Source: Caenorhabditis elegans (Eukaryota; Nematoda; Chromadorea; Rhabditida; Rhabditidae). Taken from it: DNA of 64,000 bases. The notes under the pieces are model-generated. The model was not told the origin of the DNA and searched no databases. It saw only the letters and a list, made by a program, of their open reading frames with translations. Positions 12,701-24,853 of the stretch are shown here, in pieces (the first letter of the stretch is position 1; every line of letters begins with the position of its first letter). The stretch covers positions 5,518,001 through 5,582,000 of the forward strand of contig NC_003281.10 in NCBI RefSeq assembly GCF_000002985.6, written 5' to 3'. The translations under genes were made by a program, and so were the position numbers.

Positions 12701-15700
12701 AACTTTCTATAAACGTTCTTCTAACTTTTAAATTTTAATCTAACATTTTCTAGATGTCGACGAATGCAAGACCAATTCAACAATCTGTCACAAGAACGCA
12801 ATCTGTACTAACACCCCTGGAAGATATTTCTGTATGTGTAAAGAAGGATTCAGTGGTGATGGACAAAATGATTGCTCTCAATCATTCCTTTTCCAATATG
12901 ATACCCATCATCAACTTCCTAGAAAGAAAAACTCGAAAATGGAATGGAATCTCAAAAAACCATTAAAGATTTTTGGAGAAACCACAGAGAAATTGACAGT
13001 TACCTCAACAGGACTTATTGCTATAAATGAAGTTAATAGAGATAATGGTCGACTGGAAGATATGCAACTTGTTGGAATTGCTCCATTCTTTGGACCAATT
13101 GATTTATCAAGAAATGGGGCTGTTAGTGTAGAAGAAGTTGATGACGTGGAAGTACTCCGAAGGGTGACAAGGACTATTGGAGAGAATTATAATGATCCAA
13201 CATTTGTGGCGAAGAGTGCTTTGGTGGTCACTTTTTCAAATGTTACTGATGGAAGACAGACGGTTGGTTTTTGTTTTAAAAATAGTTTAAATTATATTTT
13301 ATACTGATCTGAATCTCAGGGTTCAAGCACCAATCAGAGCAAATATCTTTCTTATACTTTTAAATTGACACCCACAGCATTTTGAGCTGAAAAATCTTGT
13401 TTCCAAAAAGTTTTTTTCTTATCCTATTTTTTAAAACAATTTTTCATTAAAAAAAAAGTGGGACCAAAACTTTTCCGACAATTGTCAAACACAATAAAAA
13501 ATTGGATCACTTTCCAGGCCAGATATTTTGAGAACACTTTTTGTTCGAAAAAGTACTCCCAGCAAAAATTAAAATCTCTAATTTTCTAACTTTTAGAAAG
13601 GAAACACATTCCAAGCCCTTCTAATCGATGGTTCTAACTCCAAAAACGAGAAAATGACATTTGTGGAGCTAATGTACCGTGATCTCCCGTGGGCGAGTGG
13701 TGCCGAAGCTGGAATTCTCTCATCTGATGCTTCTTCTTCAATTCTTCTTCCAGCATCTGGAACTGAAGCAATATCTCAATTGTCGAAAAACAGTAATATC
13801 AAGCAACCTGGCACATGGCTCTACCGTATCGATAAGGCTCAACTGATGCCTTGTGCTCAACCAATTCAAGTGCCACCTTACTGCGATAGGTTGTTGAGTA
13901 CAGCTCCCCGACTCCCTTCGAAACTTCTGGAAGAGAAAAAGGAAGGTCTTACTCTTCCATCTCCAGGAGCATTCCTTGTAGATCAACCATCCGAGACAAT
14001 CGTTCCAACTCTCGTAAGAGGTGGAGGTACAGTAACCCGTGGCAGAAATGTGCTCACTGTCACCACTTCCCCTATCGGAAACCAGCAACGACAACAAACT
14101 ACAAAAGCCGTGACAAGACCCCGACCAAACTTTTCGAGTACCCCACATCGACCGATAGTTTCTCTGTCTGATGAGGATTTTGAACTGGGACCCGACGCGT
14201 TTGAGGTCACATTCCCGCCGTTTGTCACCGTGCAACCGGAGTTGTTCCGTCCGAATCAAAGGAATGGAGTACAGAAGTCTACCCAGAGGCCTCTGCCTGA
14301 TTTCTCAATTAGAACGGTAAGAAATTTTAATCATTTTGTAGAATTAGATTTAGATTTCTTTTGAAACCTATGCAAAACGGAATTGAAGACCAGGCTATAT
14401 TTTGTTTTGACAAAATGGTTCGGTGAGATTGCTGAAATAATTTAAGGATCCCACTTCCACCTTTATTCAATTGTTTTCCTAGTTTCATGTACCTTCCAAA
14501 ATCCAAATTTTCAGCCACTCAAGGAAGAGGCCACCACATCGGTGCCACGTGAAAAAACGAGCTCTGCAGCTCCAGCACATTCTCCAATTGAAGAAATGTC
14601 TGAAAACGAGGAATCTCCATTTGAAGCTGGATCTTTCGATGGAGAAGCTGTCAAGTTCAACGAAGAGTTGGAGGCTATTGATAAGGCGGTAAGTGTTGAA
14701 GTGATCCATTCAAAAAAAAAACAAAAAAACTCAAAATTTTCCAGCTCCAAACCACTAAGAAGCAGCGCCCAGAGCTTTCTGTAACACCACAGCCAGAGGA
14801 TCTCAGTGGAGATGCTCGCGTTATAGAAACCACTGAAGAAGATGAAGAAGAAGCTGAGATTTCCACAGAAACAACTACTGAAATGAGTTCTACAACCACA
14901 ACTACAAAGGCCCATACAACTACAACCACAATGATGATTCCAACAGAAGCTCCACCATCAATTTTCGTTTTTACTACAACTCAAAAGCCACGTGCCCAGA
15001 GTACAACTCAAAAGAGAATAATAGTTCAACAGCCATCAATTGTAGTGAATTCTCAGCCACCAAAACAGAGGAATGATAATCAGCCAACTGTTAATGTGGG
15101 ACACGCAGAGGAGCAATCACCAAGTGAGTTTTGTTTGAAAATTTATATTTCGGGGAACGAAGAAGAGATTTTAAAAATGTCAGATAATATAATGGGTAAA
15201 TTTAAATTAAAATCAAACTACCAACAAAAAGTGAAACAACCAATAAAAAGTTAGGTTTATATATTTTTAGACCAATTCAAAATTTGATTAATGCATGGTG
15301 TCATTTGGTGTAATTTCTAGAAAAATTTGAATTTTTCGAATTTCTTTTCCTACTTTTTTTTGAATGCCTTTCTAAATTTTTTTATCGAAATTTCTAAATT
15401 TGATATCAAACTTTAAACTTAAAATTTCGAATTGAAGTAGTTTTCTCATATGTATGGTTGTTTTTTCCAAAACAATTTTAAATTTATTAATTCTAAGTCT
15501 CCAAAAAAAATTTACATTTCCAGGACTAGCAATTCTGCTGCCAGTAATGATAATTCTCGCATGGCTTGTAATTCTCGTGTGCATCGGAGCAGTTGTATGC
15601 TGTAAACGACGAAATTCTCGAGAATCTTCACAACTCCGAGCAATGTACGGAGCCGCGTACGGGGTACGGCCGACGGCATACGAGTCAAAACGAAAAGAAT

Positions 15701-16892
15701 CCACGTATGAAGATCATTTGGAAAGAGCCGCTCGGTTAAGTGGACAACCAGCTCTTTCTGGACAACAGGTACGCTTTTTTTTTTTGAAAGATTGTTTTCT
15801 TTAAACATTGTTTTTGCGGTGTAACTAACTTGGAATAACTCTATATTTGTGGTGCAGTGTCTCTAATACTTTTTAGGCGGGAAAAGTATCTCTCTACGGA
15901 AGTTACTGGAATCTTGAACCACTATCAAATCATTCACCGGCACGGCTATCAACACAGGAACGTCAATCGCCACCGAGTTTTGTTAACAACGGGTATACTA
16001 ATCAGACAACGGTGTGTTTTTAATATTTTAAATAATTCATATTAATGAAAAATCTTTTAAAAATTTTTTGGCCAAAATATTGTAAGAAATAAATGTTTTC
16101 CTTTTCAACATTTCTTTAAAAAATTTTTTTTTTGAATAATCATCAGAATTAACTCTGCTCTTTGAACACATTTTGCGGCAACATTTAATTTAAAATTTGA
16201 TACGGAATATTTTTGGGAGCGAAACTTAAATTTAATATTATAATCTTGAAAATTATCGAAATTATTTTCGAAAAGTCTGCAATTTTTCGCGCAAATCTGA
16301 TTTTCTATTTAAATTGAATTTAAATAAATGTATTACGGGAACACTTGATCCTGGAAATGGGTATTGCGCAGCATAAAATATCTCGTAGCGAAAACTACAG
16401 TAATCATTCAAAAGACTACTGTAGTGCTGGTCCAATTTTGCATTTTTCTTTCTCATTTATTGATGAAACATTCAAAAAAGCATCGGACAAAAAACCACGA
16501 AAACTTACAGGAAAATTAAATTTCGCTGTCGCAATTCAAAAGATTCATTTCGAAAATCGAGCCCGTAAATCGAAATCCGTGTTACAGTAGTCATTTTTAA
16601 GAATTACTGTAGGTTTCGTTACGGGATATTTTGCGCGTCAGATACATTGCGCAATACGCATTCTCAGAATTTAATGTTCTCGTAATATTTTCGTTTCAAA
16701 AATGTTTCCTACAGTTGCGAGTCAATTTTGATGCACATATAGTGTGTGGTTCACCGAACCCCTAAAAATTCAAATTTCCCAGTTTTTTCCGGGAAAAGGG
16801 AAAAAATATCTCCCAAAATGAAAACTAAACTATAAGTCTGAAAATATCTGTAACATTTTTTGCAGCGGTACACATACGCAGGGCACTATTAA
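9756..16892 (+). CDS. dex-1: DEX-1-like nidogen/EGF transmembrane protein
   Basis: Sixteen coding exons: 9756-9956, 10443-10589, 10636-10783, 10829-10959, 11477-11572, 12055-12235, 12310-12579, 12754-13262, 13597-14316, 14515-14688, 14745-15123, 15524-15768, 15877-16011, 16866-16892 are seen (14 listed, all in frame), giving about 1120 residues. A signal peptide (residues 1-24) precedes a NIDO domain (about 100-240), a Cys-rich EGF region (about 300-390), a calcium-binding EGF starting DVDEC (about 392), a second NIDO-like region (about 440-650), a Thr/Pro-rich stalk, one membrane span (about 986-1008, ending in VVCCKRR) and a 110-residue tail. Known DEX-1 anchors sensory dendrite tips during retrograde extension and acts in epithelia with ZP proteins. 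The start ATG follows TTTCCAG at 9746, a possible trans-splice or intron acceptor. An alternative last exon is possible at 17192. The exon count I can support is 14. Confidence 0.88.
16332..16686. repeat. Foldback element with 90-100 bp arms
   Basis: The left arm (16332-16424) and right arm (about 16582-16686) are imperfect inverted copies sharing GGTATTGCGCA, AAAATATC..CGTA and ACTACAGTAAT / TACTGTAG words. It sits in the last intron of dex-1. The sequence type (GCGCAAAATAT, CTACAGTA) is a very common dispersed repeat class in C. elegans. The open frame inside at 16345-16590 is a by-product. Confidence 0.75.
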
Positions 16893-18202
16893 TCAACGAT
16901 TATCACCTACTATCATCACGACGTGTGTGCCTCTTAACTCATGTTTTTTTGTACTTCTTATATACTATCACTAATAATTTGTCGCAATTTTGAATTTTTG
17001 GATGGCTGCATGGCCTAGAAAAAGCTAGGCCACGTACCAATGACCTAGAAAATACCTAGGCCACCTCCTTAAAAAATTCAAAATTGCCTCGAAATTTCCT
17101 CATTGTTGTTGTGACATTCACATCTGCTCATTTTCACCGTTTTCTTTGCGTGTTACATTTTTCCGTCTAATTTTCTTTCAATTTCCTTCAGAAAACAACA
17201 TCCGAATCAACTTTAATCGAGTGCGTCAGATTATGATTTCTTCGGGAAAATAATTTTTTTCTAATAATTAATTTTTCGCCTAGATATTGCCCCATTATTT
17301 CTTTCAATTTCCTTCCAACTTTTCATGTATTATTTTTTCTTTTTTTCTGCCTAAACCTGTAATTTTTCTGATTGTTCGCCTACTGACGGGATACACACAT
17401 TTATTTTATGTGAGCATTCATACCATGTATATCGATTTTTACAACAAAAAAAATCGCTTCAAATTTAATTTTTTGCGAAAATAAAGCATTTTTCAAAAAT
17501 TCGAAGAGTATTTACTTTTCCTGATCTTTTTTGTTTTCAGAAGTTTCAACTTTGAGTAGGAATTTGATTTTTTTCGGAATAAATTTTGAGATCGTACTTC
17601 CCAAAAACTTTTTTGTTGTAAAATCACTTGTTTCTTTTCAAAAAAAAAAAAGAAAATTTCGAAATGCGAAAACTTCATAGAATTTGTAAAAAATCCTTTT
17701 AAACCTTATAAAACATGCATCCAAAAACAAATGGAAAGAATGAAAATCACCAGTCAATATGAGGGGAAAGTGGGGTTCAGGGGGCAATGGGAGTGGCGGA
17801 AATGCAGTGACATGGATGAAACAATTGGGGAAAAAATACCTGAATTAGATATGAGGTCGTTGGTTGGGGGTTTAAGAGCATCGGTTGGGGCTATAAATTA
17901 TGATCAAAATTGGGAATAAATCTATAAATTTTACAAATCAACAACAGAAAATCGGGGGTCAATTTTGAGAAACAAATTTTTTGTAATTAAATATTTTCGG
18001 TGAAACACCAGAAAACTTCTAGCAAAGACTTCCAAAAAAAGATTTCTCAATACAACATGGTTTCTTTAACAAAGGGGGCTGAAAAATTGTTTTTAAAATC
18101 TATGAAACAGTGAGGCCCTCCGAAAAGGGAATCTTGCACCGTGCCAGATTTTGATGCCCGAAAGAGTAGGGGGTGGAGGGTCTAAATAAATAAACAAATC
18201 TT
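16893..18202. other. Convergent 3' ends of dex-1 and the minus-strand coiled-coil gene
   Basis: The stretch holds a possible alternative dex-1 terminal exon (17192-17236), CTAGGCCA words repeated in both orientations at about 17005-17065, and an AATAAA at 17480-17485 that could serve dex-1. I see no further gene. The 17731-17919 open frame has no splice partners or homology that I recognise. Confidence 0.45.
17480..17485 (+). terminator. AATAAA, possible dex-1 poly(A) signal
   Basis: A canonical AATAAA lies about 590 bases after the main dex-1 stop and about 245 bases after the alternative stop at 17236. Use by dex-1 is inferred from position. Confidence 0.35.
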
Positions 18203-21200
18203 CTAGAATTGATCATCTGGCGGAGAATCGTCTCTGTAGATCGTCGAGAACAGGTGCTTCAAATTTCTGTTGACGTTCGCTAATAGATTAGTATTTCTGT
18301 CGTACACCAAGCCCGAAATTGAAGCTGAAAATAAAAATTTAAAGTTTACATTGTGATTTTTCTAGAATTTTCGAAGCTATTCTAAAATTTTAAATAATAA
18401 TACTTCTTTTAAAATTAAATATATTTTTAAAAAATTTCAAAAACACAAATTTTGAATTAAAAAAAAACGATTTTCCAACAAACTTTTTCCGATCAAGATA
18501 AAATTTAAAGAAAAAAACGTACGGAAGTCTTTGAAATGAGTGACAAGCTGATCGTGAAGAATGGTCCATTGCCGTTTATCGTAATCGGTCAACTTGCACA
18601 CATCGAGCGCTTGCTCCAAACTGAATTTTCGCTCTTTCTGGACAAGTCCAATGTATTTTCGATGACGAGCTTCCATATCTTTCACGTCTTGCGGTGAGAG
18701 AACATCAAATGCATTCTTTTTCAACTGAAAATTCGAATATTTTTATACTACAATTTTGTTCCCACTTTTATTAAAGTATTTTCCTTATGTCAACAGAGAT
18801 GTCAACAACAGGCAATTTTGATTAAAAACAGAAGGAAACTAATTTCTTTAAAAAATTTCTAAATGTATCCCAACACATGATACTCTACCTGATAATGAAG
18901 CGAGGCGAGCATCGGCGTAAAGCACCATTCGTTGAAAATTTCGTGATATTCAGTTGGCGGGAGCATATCCTCGTACGGTTTACATACATCATGCATGTAA
19001 TCAGCGTATGCAGCATCACGTGTATGCGAATAAAGAGTGTATCCATGGGAGTACCAATCATTTTCATACGGTTCGACACGTGTTCCCGGGTAATCTTCGA
19101 ATCCGCCTTCGAAATCCTTGAATTCTTCTTTGAATGAGAACGCGTCGAGACGTGCATCACGGACAAGCTCACGCAAATGTGTTTTGATGTGATTTTCTGA
19201 AAACATTTTTATTGGAAATTTATTATTTTTTGAGGTGGAAAAATTGTAATCGAAGAAACCGTATGCAGTTTTTTTTTTCATTCTTTATCGGGGTTTCTTT
19301 TTCCACGACAATTGGAAGGTCTTCAAGTCAAAACTCACGATATTGGGCTCGATCCTTTCGTTTTCTATACTCATCAGTATATCTTCCAAAAGCATCTAAT
19401 TCGTTGCGTTCTTTCTCATACTGTGAATTTAAACTGTCGACGGCTCGTTGTTTCTGCACTTCAAACGAGTCATTCGAAGTGTCATAATGGGGTTTAAAGC
19501 CCGCACGATTCGAGAATCTTCCAGGTTTCGTCGAATAGTCAGCCCAGTCTCCGTCGCTATCCGCGTACGCGTCCTCAAACTTTTTCGTTGCCGAATCTTC
19601 TTCTTTTGTCGTCGTCAACAAGTATCGGGACGCGTATTTTCCAGAAAATGATTTACAAGAAGTGAGAGCTTCCACGTGACGTTGTGCCTCGGGCTTTCCA
19701 TTTTTGCTTGATTTCAAGAAGACTAAAGGCCAGTACAATCCATCGGAGAAATAGAAGGGATAGACAATACCACTTTTGAGACGATTCAGATTGATAGCTT
19801 GATAGTCAATTTCGTCGGTTTCTGCAAGAAAAAAATCATCAATTTGAGGAAAAAACTCAACAGTAAAGTTTATTGACTCCGTAGGCGAAACTCACTCGGT
19901 GATAGACTAATTGCAAAATTCCGTCTAGTCGGTGCCATTAGTCCTCTAATCTCTCTAACAACCTCATCTATATTAATCGTTTCTGCTGGCCACTGAATTC
20001 CATTCTCATTCACTGTTGCGGCAACGACTGTTCGTGTCGCATTATTCGAATTACGAACTACAAGAGCTGGGACCGCCTGCTTAACCTTCGGAGGCAACTT
20101 CAAGGGAATTCTGTTTCTTGTGATATACGTGTCTTCCTGTGGGATAACTATTGGCTTGGAACGGGGAATTGATACAACTTCATCTCGTTCAATATCTCGC
20201 TGAGCTGCGTCTGACGGCCATTCAAATACGCGGTAGAACTTATCTGGAAAGAAATGCTTTGCAAAAAATGTGAAATTAATAAATTTTGATACCTTTTCTT
20301 TTCTCCCAATTTTCGGGTATTTTGCACTTGACAGCGTTCCATTTGATCATTTCGAATGCTCTGCTGAAAATAGGAACATTTTTAAAACGGTGTTTCGAAT
20401 CATATGGGCTTGGGCTGCAAGTTTGCTCACATTTGAAAATAAAAGGATTTCACGCATATCGTGTAATCCCCGAGAAAAAGTGTGAATTTATCTTTCACAA
20501 ATTTTCCTGTAGAGTACACAAGTGTGTAAATTACCGTATATTCTCTATTAGTATTGCACACAAAGACACCTTCGAAATTTAGTAATGCAGTTTTTAATCA
20601 AATTACGCCGGAAAGGTGTTCGGAAATTAGTATCGCATGCAATACTAATAGAGAATATAAGGTAAGCATTATCAGATTTTTCGGCTTCCCCTAAATCCAG
20701 AAAACGATGCTTTAAATTTCTTTTAATCAATTAAAACACTCACGCATCAGACGGCGGCACAATTTCCACCAGACTCGGACTTTTGAGAGCATTCTCAACA
20801 TCTTTCGTTCCGGCGAGTCTTGCTATGTTCAGTCTCATCTGTTCCAATTCTTCCGCGTCGCGCTTCTCCTTCTCCTGTTTGGCTCGACACTGATCTTCGA
20901 GCAATTGCTTCCGTTTCTTCTCCTCAGCGATGCGTTGAAGCTCATCACGTTTTCTAGCTTCGTCCTCTATTTGACGATTCATCTCCGCTTGTCGTCTCGT
21001 CGATTCTTCCAGCGCGGCGGTCATCTGTCTTCTCAGCTCCTCCTGAGCTCGTTTTTTGTGCTCCTCGCGTTCTTGTTCACGCTTTCTGAGTGCTTCTCGT
21101 CTGAACTCAAGCTCCTTCTGATGTCTTTCCTTTTCAATTCTCAAATTGTGTTCTCTTTCCTCTGCTTCCGAATCTGGAGAACTCGGTCGTTCCTTCTCCA

Positions 21201-23111
21201 TCACAATCTTTTTGGGAACTAGTTCTGGAGATCGTGGACGTTTCTTTTCCATCTCAACCTTCTTTAAAACTACATTCTCAGTGGTCGGCCGTGGCTTCTC
21301 CTTCTCAATTTTTCTCGGAATAATTATAACCGAATCGTCGCTTTCACTCTCTCTCATTTTTCGTTTCACAGGCTCCTTGGGCGTCTCCGGCGGACGAATT
21401 GAACGAATAATGAGCCTTGGGAATAGTCGATGAGGAAGCTTCGGTGCACTCAAGAAATCATTGCACAGATTGAGCCTTTTCGTCAGATTTGCGTACTTCT
21501 TGCTCTCCACGCTGCCCGGTCGCGTGGCATAGTCGAAATCATTCATCAGATCGTGGTAGCGTTCGATCAGAATTTGCTTTCTCCTGGAAGAACTTGATCG
21601 AAATAAAATTGTGTTTTTGTTAAATATTTTTAAAAAGAATATAACAGGAAAACTTTTAAATATAAAGCTAAAAATCGGAGAAACGTTTTTGGGTATTTTA
21701 CAAAATTTCAAGCGGATTCTGAACAACTTCCAAACCACACTTCTCACAAATTCAGAAATAAATTAGAGTTTTTGGTCAAATTTCTTGCAATTTTTCGACA
21801 TAACGTACTCTGCCACCGGTTTATGCGATTTTGTGAGCGTATGCGGGACCAGCGAGAAGTGTCCAAATATGTCAGTGACTCCTTTTGCAATTCTCTGCTT
21901 TACCACTTCCGCGCCTGGAAGCAAATTAAGTAAAATTCGAAACAATTTTCAGTCCACAAACTGTATCTGGGCATTCTCAAGTTAACAGTTTCCCCCTTGG
22001 CAATTCGCTTCGGTACATTGGCAATTCTCGCCAAATCCCAATGGTCCATTCGCATGTCCAGTAGCCTGCTTTTCATATCAAAATCAGAAAGTTCCTGCTC
22101 TGACCACACAATCGGTTTTCGAGGAGCATGAAGCATCTCAAATGTTGAAATTTGACCAATTGGTTCCTCCTCCTCCTCCTCGTCTTCTGATGATGAGAGG
22201 GTACATGATTCGAGATCATCTCTGAAAATATTAGAATAAAGATATTTAAAAAAAAACTGCAAACCACAAAAATGTTCCATTTTATTTTTTTAAACATAAC
22301 TTTGAAGAAAATCTTCGTTTAAACTAGTTTTTGCTTTATAAAATGATGAATCTGAAAACAATCAGGATTCCTTTTTACCTATAACACAGTCACTTAGATT
22401 TTTAATCTAATTTCCACATTTTTCTCCAATTAAACTCAATATTCACCTGAAAACATTAGCGATGTCTATATCTGGAATTCTGGAGCATCCCGGCTGCGAG
22501 TCCACACATAATCTGGACATAAACACGTCATCGATCACCACAGGCTCCGTGGAAAATCGTTTCTCGTGAGCCAAAACATTTGAAATTCTCTCATCTTCTT
22601 GCTCCAACAGCCGCGCTTTCAGTGATTTCTCCGGCGGTAGCTCGTCTGAAAATTGCTATCGATTGAAGAATTCCGAATGTAAAAAACTCACGAGTCATCG
22701 CTGGAAACGGCTCCTTATCACTGTTCCGAAATAAATCGGCAAGCGATGGATCGATTTTGGCCTGAAATGAGTTAAATAACATCAAAGATATTACATTTTC
22801 TGTTTTAAAAGGGGCAATCTTCGTAATTTTGCACTAGAAATGCCTAGATTTTTTTAAATTTTGTTTTTTACAAAGTTTTATATCTCGACAGAAACTGTAA
22901 TAAATAATTCATTTTTTTAGCGTTCGTACACATTTTAAAAGAACGGAAGAAATGCTGTAGATTTTTTTTCGAAAATCGACGACATTTAAGGGAGACGCAC
23001 TTTTGCGGGCGGGTCCCGCCGAGAGATGTGCAAAGCAATGGGTATCAGCGCCTTTGAGATTACTGTAGAAGAAAAAATAAATTCAAAAAACCATACCTTT
23101 TTCCTGGGCAT
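18203..23111 (-). CDS. Large coiled-coil protein of unknown function, probably nuclear
   Basis: Twelve exons keep one frame: 23097-23111, 22692-22761, 22447-22645, 21962-22221, 21809-21914, 20744-21583, 20293-20363, 19896-20243, 19339-19821, 18889-19196, 18523-18724, 18203-18324, giving 1007 residues. It starts MPRKKAKIDPS, a basic N terminus. An acidic run (SSSEDEEEEEE) lies near residue 105. Around residues 299-350 come a SUMO-interaction-like DDSVIIIP and three imperfect repeats ending in M/K-E-K-x-RP-(x)-SP. Residues 357-480 form a long charged Glu/Arg/Lys/Gln coiled coil. The C-terminal half has no motif I know. The five-codon first exon is placed by its good donor and phase. I do not recognise the family; nuclear location is inferred from charge, SIM-like motif and basic stretches. 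Confidence 0.8.
20532..20664. repeat. Foldback element in an intron
   Basis: The arms TACCGTATATTCTCTATTAG (from 20532) and its inverse ending at 20664 flank a spacer with further inverted words. It lies in the intron 20364-20743 of the coiled-coil gene and belongs to the same class as the element at 51-165 (CCGTAT..TCTATTA..). It has no coding capacity. Confidence 0.7.
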
Positions 23112-23190
23112 TGCCCCAGAACCATTTGATTTAAGCCTACAAAACTGTACTTTATTAGCAAAAAGCACTAACAGTTGCTAAAATAAACGG

Positions 23191-23486
23191 ATGAAAAGAA
23201 GAAGAATACGGTTGGTAGATGAAGAGTATTCAAATAAGGAAGGGAAATTTATTTTTAGAAAGCTTAGACAACTTCCGGCGTGGATACGAAATGAGAAAAT
23301 CATCGAATGGGTAAAAAAAAATTTTCTCGAAAATCGGCTCGTCAAAACTAACAACCGAGGATGCCGAATTCAGCGAGTTTTCCCTGTTTCCAGGACTCAG
23401 AGCAGATGTCATGTGTGACGTTCCCTACATTTCCAAAACAATTTTACCGCAATCTCGAAAGGTCAAACGGCGAAGGAATTTTTTGA
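23191..23486 (+). CDS. Candidate 70-residue basic protein (weak)
   Basis: Exon 23191-23310 starts MKRRRIRLVDEEYSNKEG and ends at a TGG|GTAAAA donor. Exon 23394-23486 follows a CTGTTTCCAG acceptor and ends in TGA, both in phase 0. An AATAAA occurs near 23520. The start lies only 79 bases from the start of the minus-strand coiled-coil gene, so the two would share a promoter. The product would be a 70-residue charged polypeptide of no recognised family. Unspliced, the first frame runs 75 codons. Chance is a real possibility. Confidence 0.3.
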
Positions 23487-24209
23487 ATAATGTGGCAGAA
23501 GGTAATAAGGTGTTTATAAAAATAAAGGTTAAAAGAAAACTACCGGTAAGTGAAAACGATTTAAGTGTATTTTAAAAGAAGAACCTCGTGCCAAAATAGT
23601 GTACGATAAATGATTTTAAATTACGAAGTGAAAAATAAATCCAGTTTTTGGCAATTACGAATTTGAATTTCCCCGAATTAACGGTTTATTGTTAGATTTC
23701 CCTCCGGTTGTCACTGGCAATTACGAGAAAGTTATATTTAGACACTCAATTATACACAATTGAAGGAAATCCGCAGAAGAAAATAACAAAAAAGTGGAAA
23801 TCTTGATGGAGAAAAGCAATAAAAATGAATTCAAGTGCTGTTTTTTGTCGATAAAGCTTTCAGAAATGTTTTTTTGCAAAACTTCAAGTGAAAGAAACAA
23901 CAAAAATGCATTAAAACTATGAAAAACAGGTTAACGACAACATCAGAAACATGGAAAACACTGTCCAAAATCGAAACACTCTGCTTTCGCGCCAAAACCG
24001 TTTGATCTCCCCGCTAATTCTTTCGAAAAACAAATTTTTTCACACAATAAATTAGACAAGCAGATATATTGCTACAAAAGAAATAGCAAACATTGTGTTA
24101 CAGATAGGGGTCATACGTAGGCATGGTTCAACAGACGTATTTTGAGGCGAAAGGAGAGAGAGAAAATTAGTGTACAAGTTGAAGAGACGGAGACGTCAAA
24201 GGAAGCAAC
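23487..24209. other. Intergenic, nothing supported
   Basis: AT-rich DNA with only short open frames. No exon chain, RNA gene or clear repeat is seen. Confidence 0.4.
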
Positions 24210-24853
24210 ATGGGGCAACTAGACAGAGGAGGAGGACACCCAGCTGTAAACCAAGGGGGAGATTGTTGCGAATATTCACAAGGTGAGAAGAGTGTCTTCA
24301 TGCCGTCGAAAAAAGTGTTATTTGAGAAATATCGGAGGTGTTACTTGTCTCAAGACCACAAAAAAGATGAATGAAAAACGATTTTTCATGTCTCAAATTT
24401 GAGATAGTTCTGCTGCCACTAAATTTTTATATATTGGGAAGATCAAGACTGGAATACACAAACAAAGATTATAATTCTAACGTTAAGTGGTGAAAACAAC
24501 GCCGAAGGTTAGCGTGGCATGCACACAGTGACCTTAACTTTTTCTATAGAAAAATCTTGATGTTTCCTGAAATTCAATCAATCTGGAAGCGTATGTTTCT
24601 TAAACTCAAAAAGGATGACATAGAATACATTAAAATTATCCTTCTCACAGTTCTTCAATCGACGTTTCTACATTTTTCCATTAACAGGTAATTTTAGAAC
24701 TAAAAGATCTGATTTTAAAGATAATCATCTGTCGGTCTTTCACTTCCAGATAACCGGTTGGCAGAATTTCGCTGTGAGAAAGCGAGAAAAATTGTGAAAA
24801 TGCTGAAAAGATGCAACTTTCGGAGCAAAAGACGAAATTACAATTACGACTAA
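24210..24853 (+). CDS. Candidate 58-residue Cys-containing basic protein
   Basis: Exon 24210-24282 begins MGQLDRGGGHPAVNQGG, contains CCEYSQ and ends at a good AAG|GTGAGAAG donor with one base over. Exon 24750-24853 follows CACTTCCAG and resumes with two bases, reading DNRLAEFRCEKARKIV, then a Lys/Arg-rich end and TAA. Phases fit exactly across a 467-base intron. The product has four cysteines and a strongly basic C-terminal half. MGQ at the start would permit N-myristoylation in principle, but the context is not a strict match. I recognise no family. The exon-like composition in otherwise AT-rich DNA is the main support. Confidence 0.42.
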
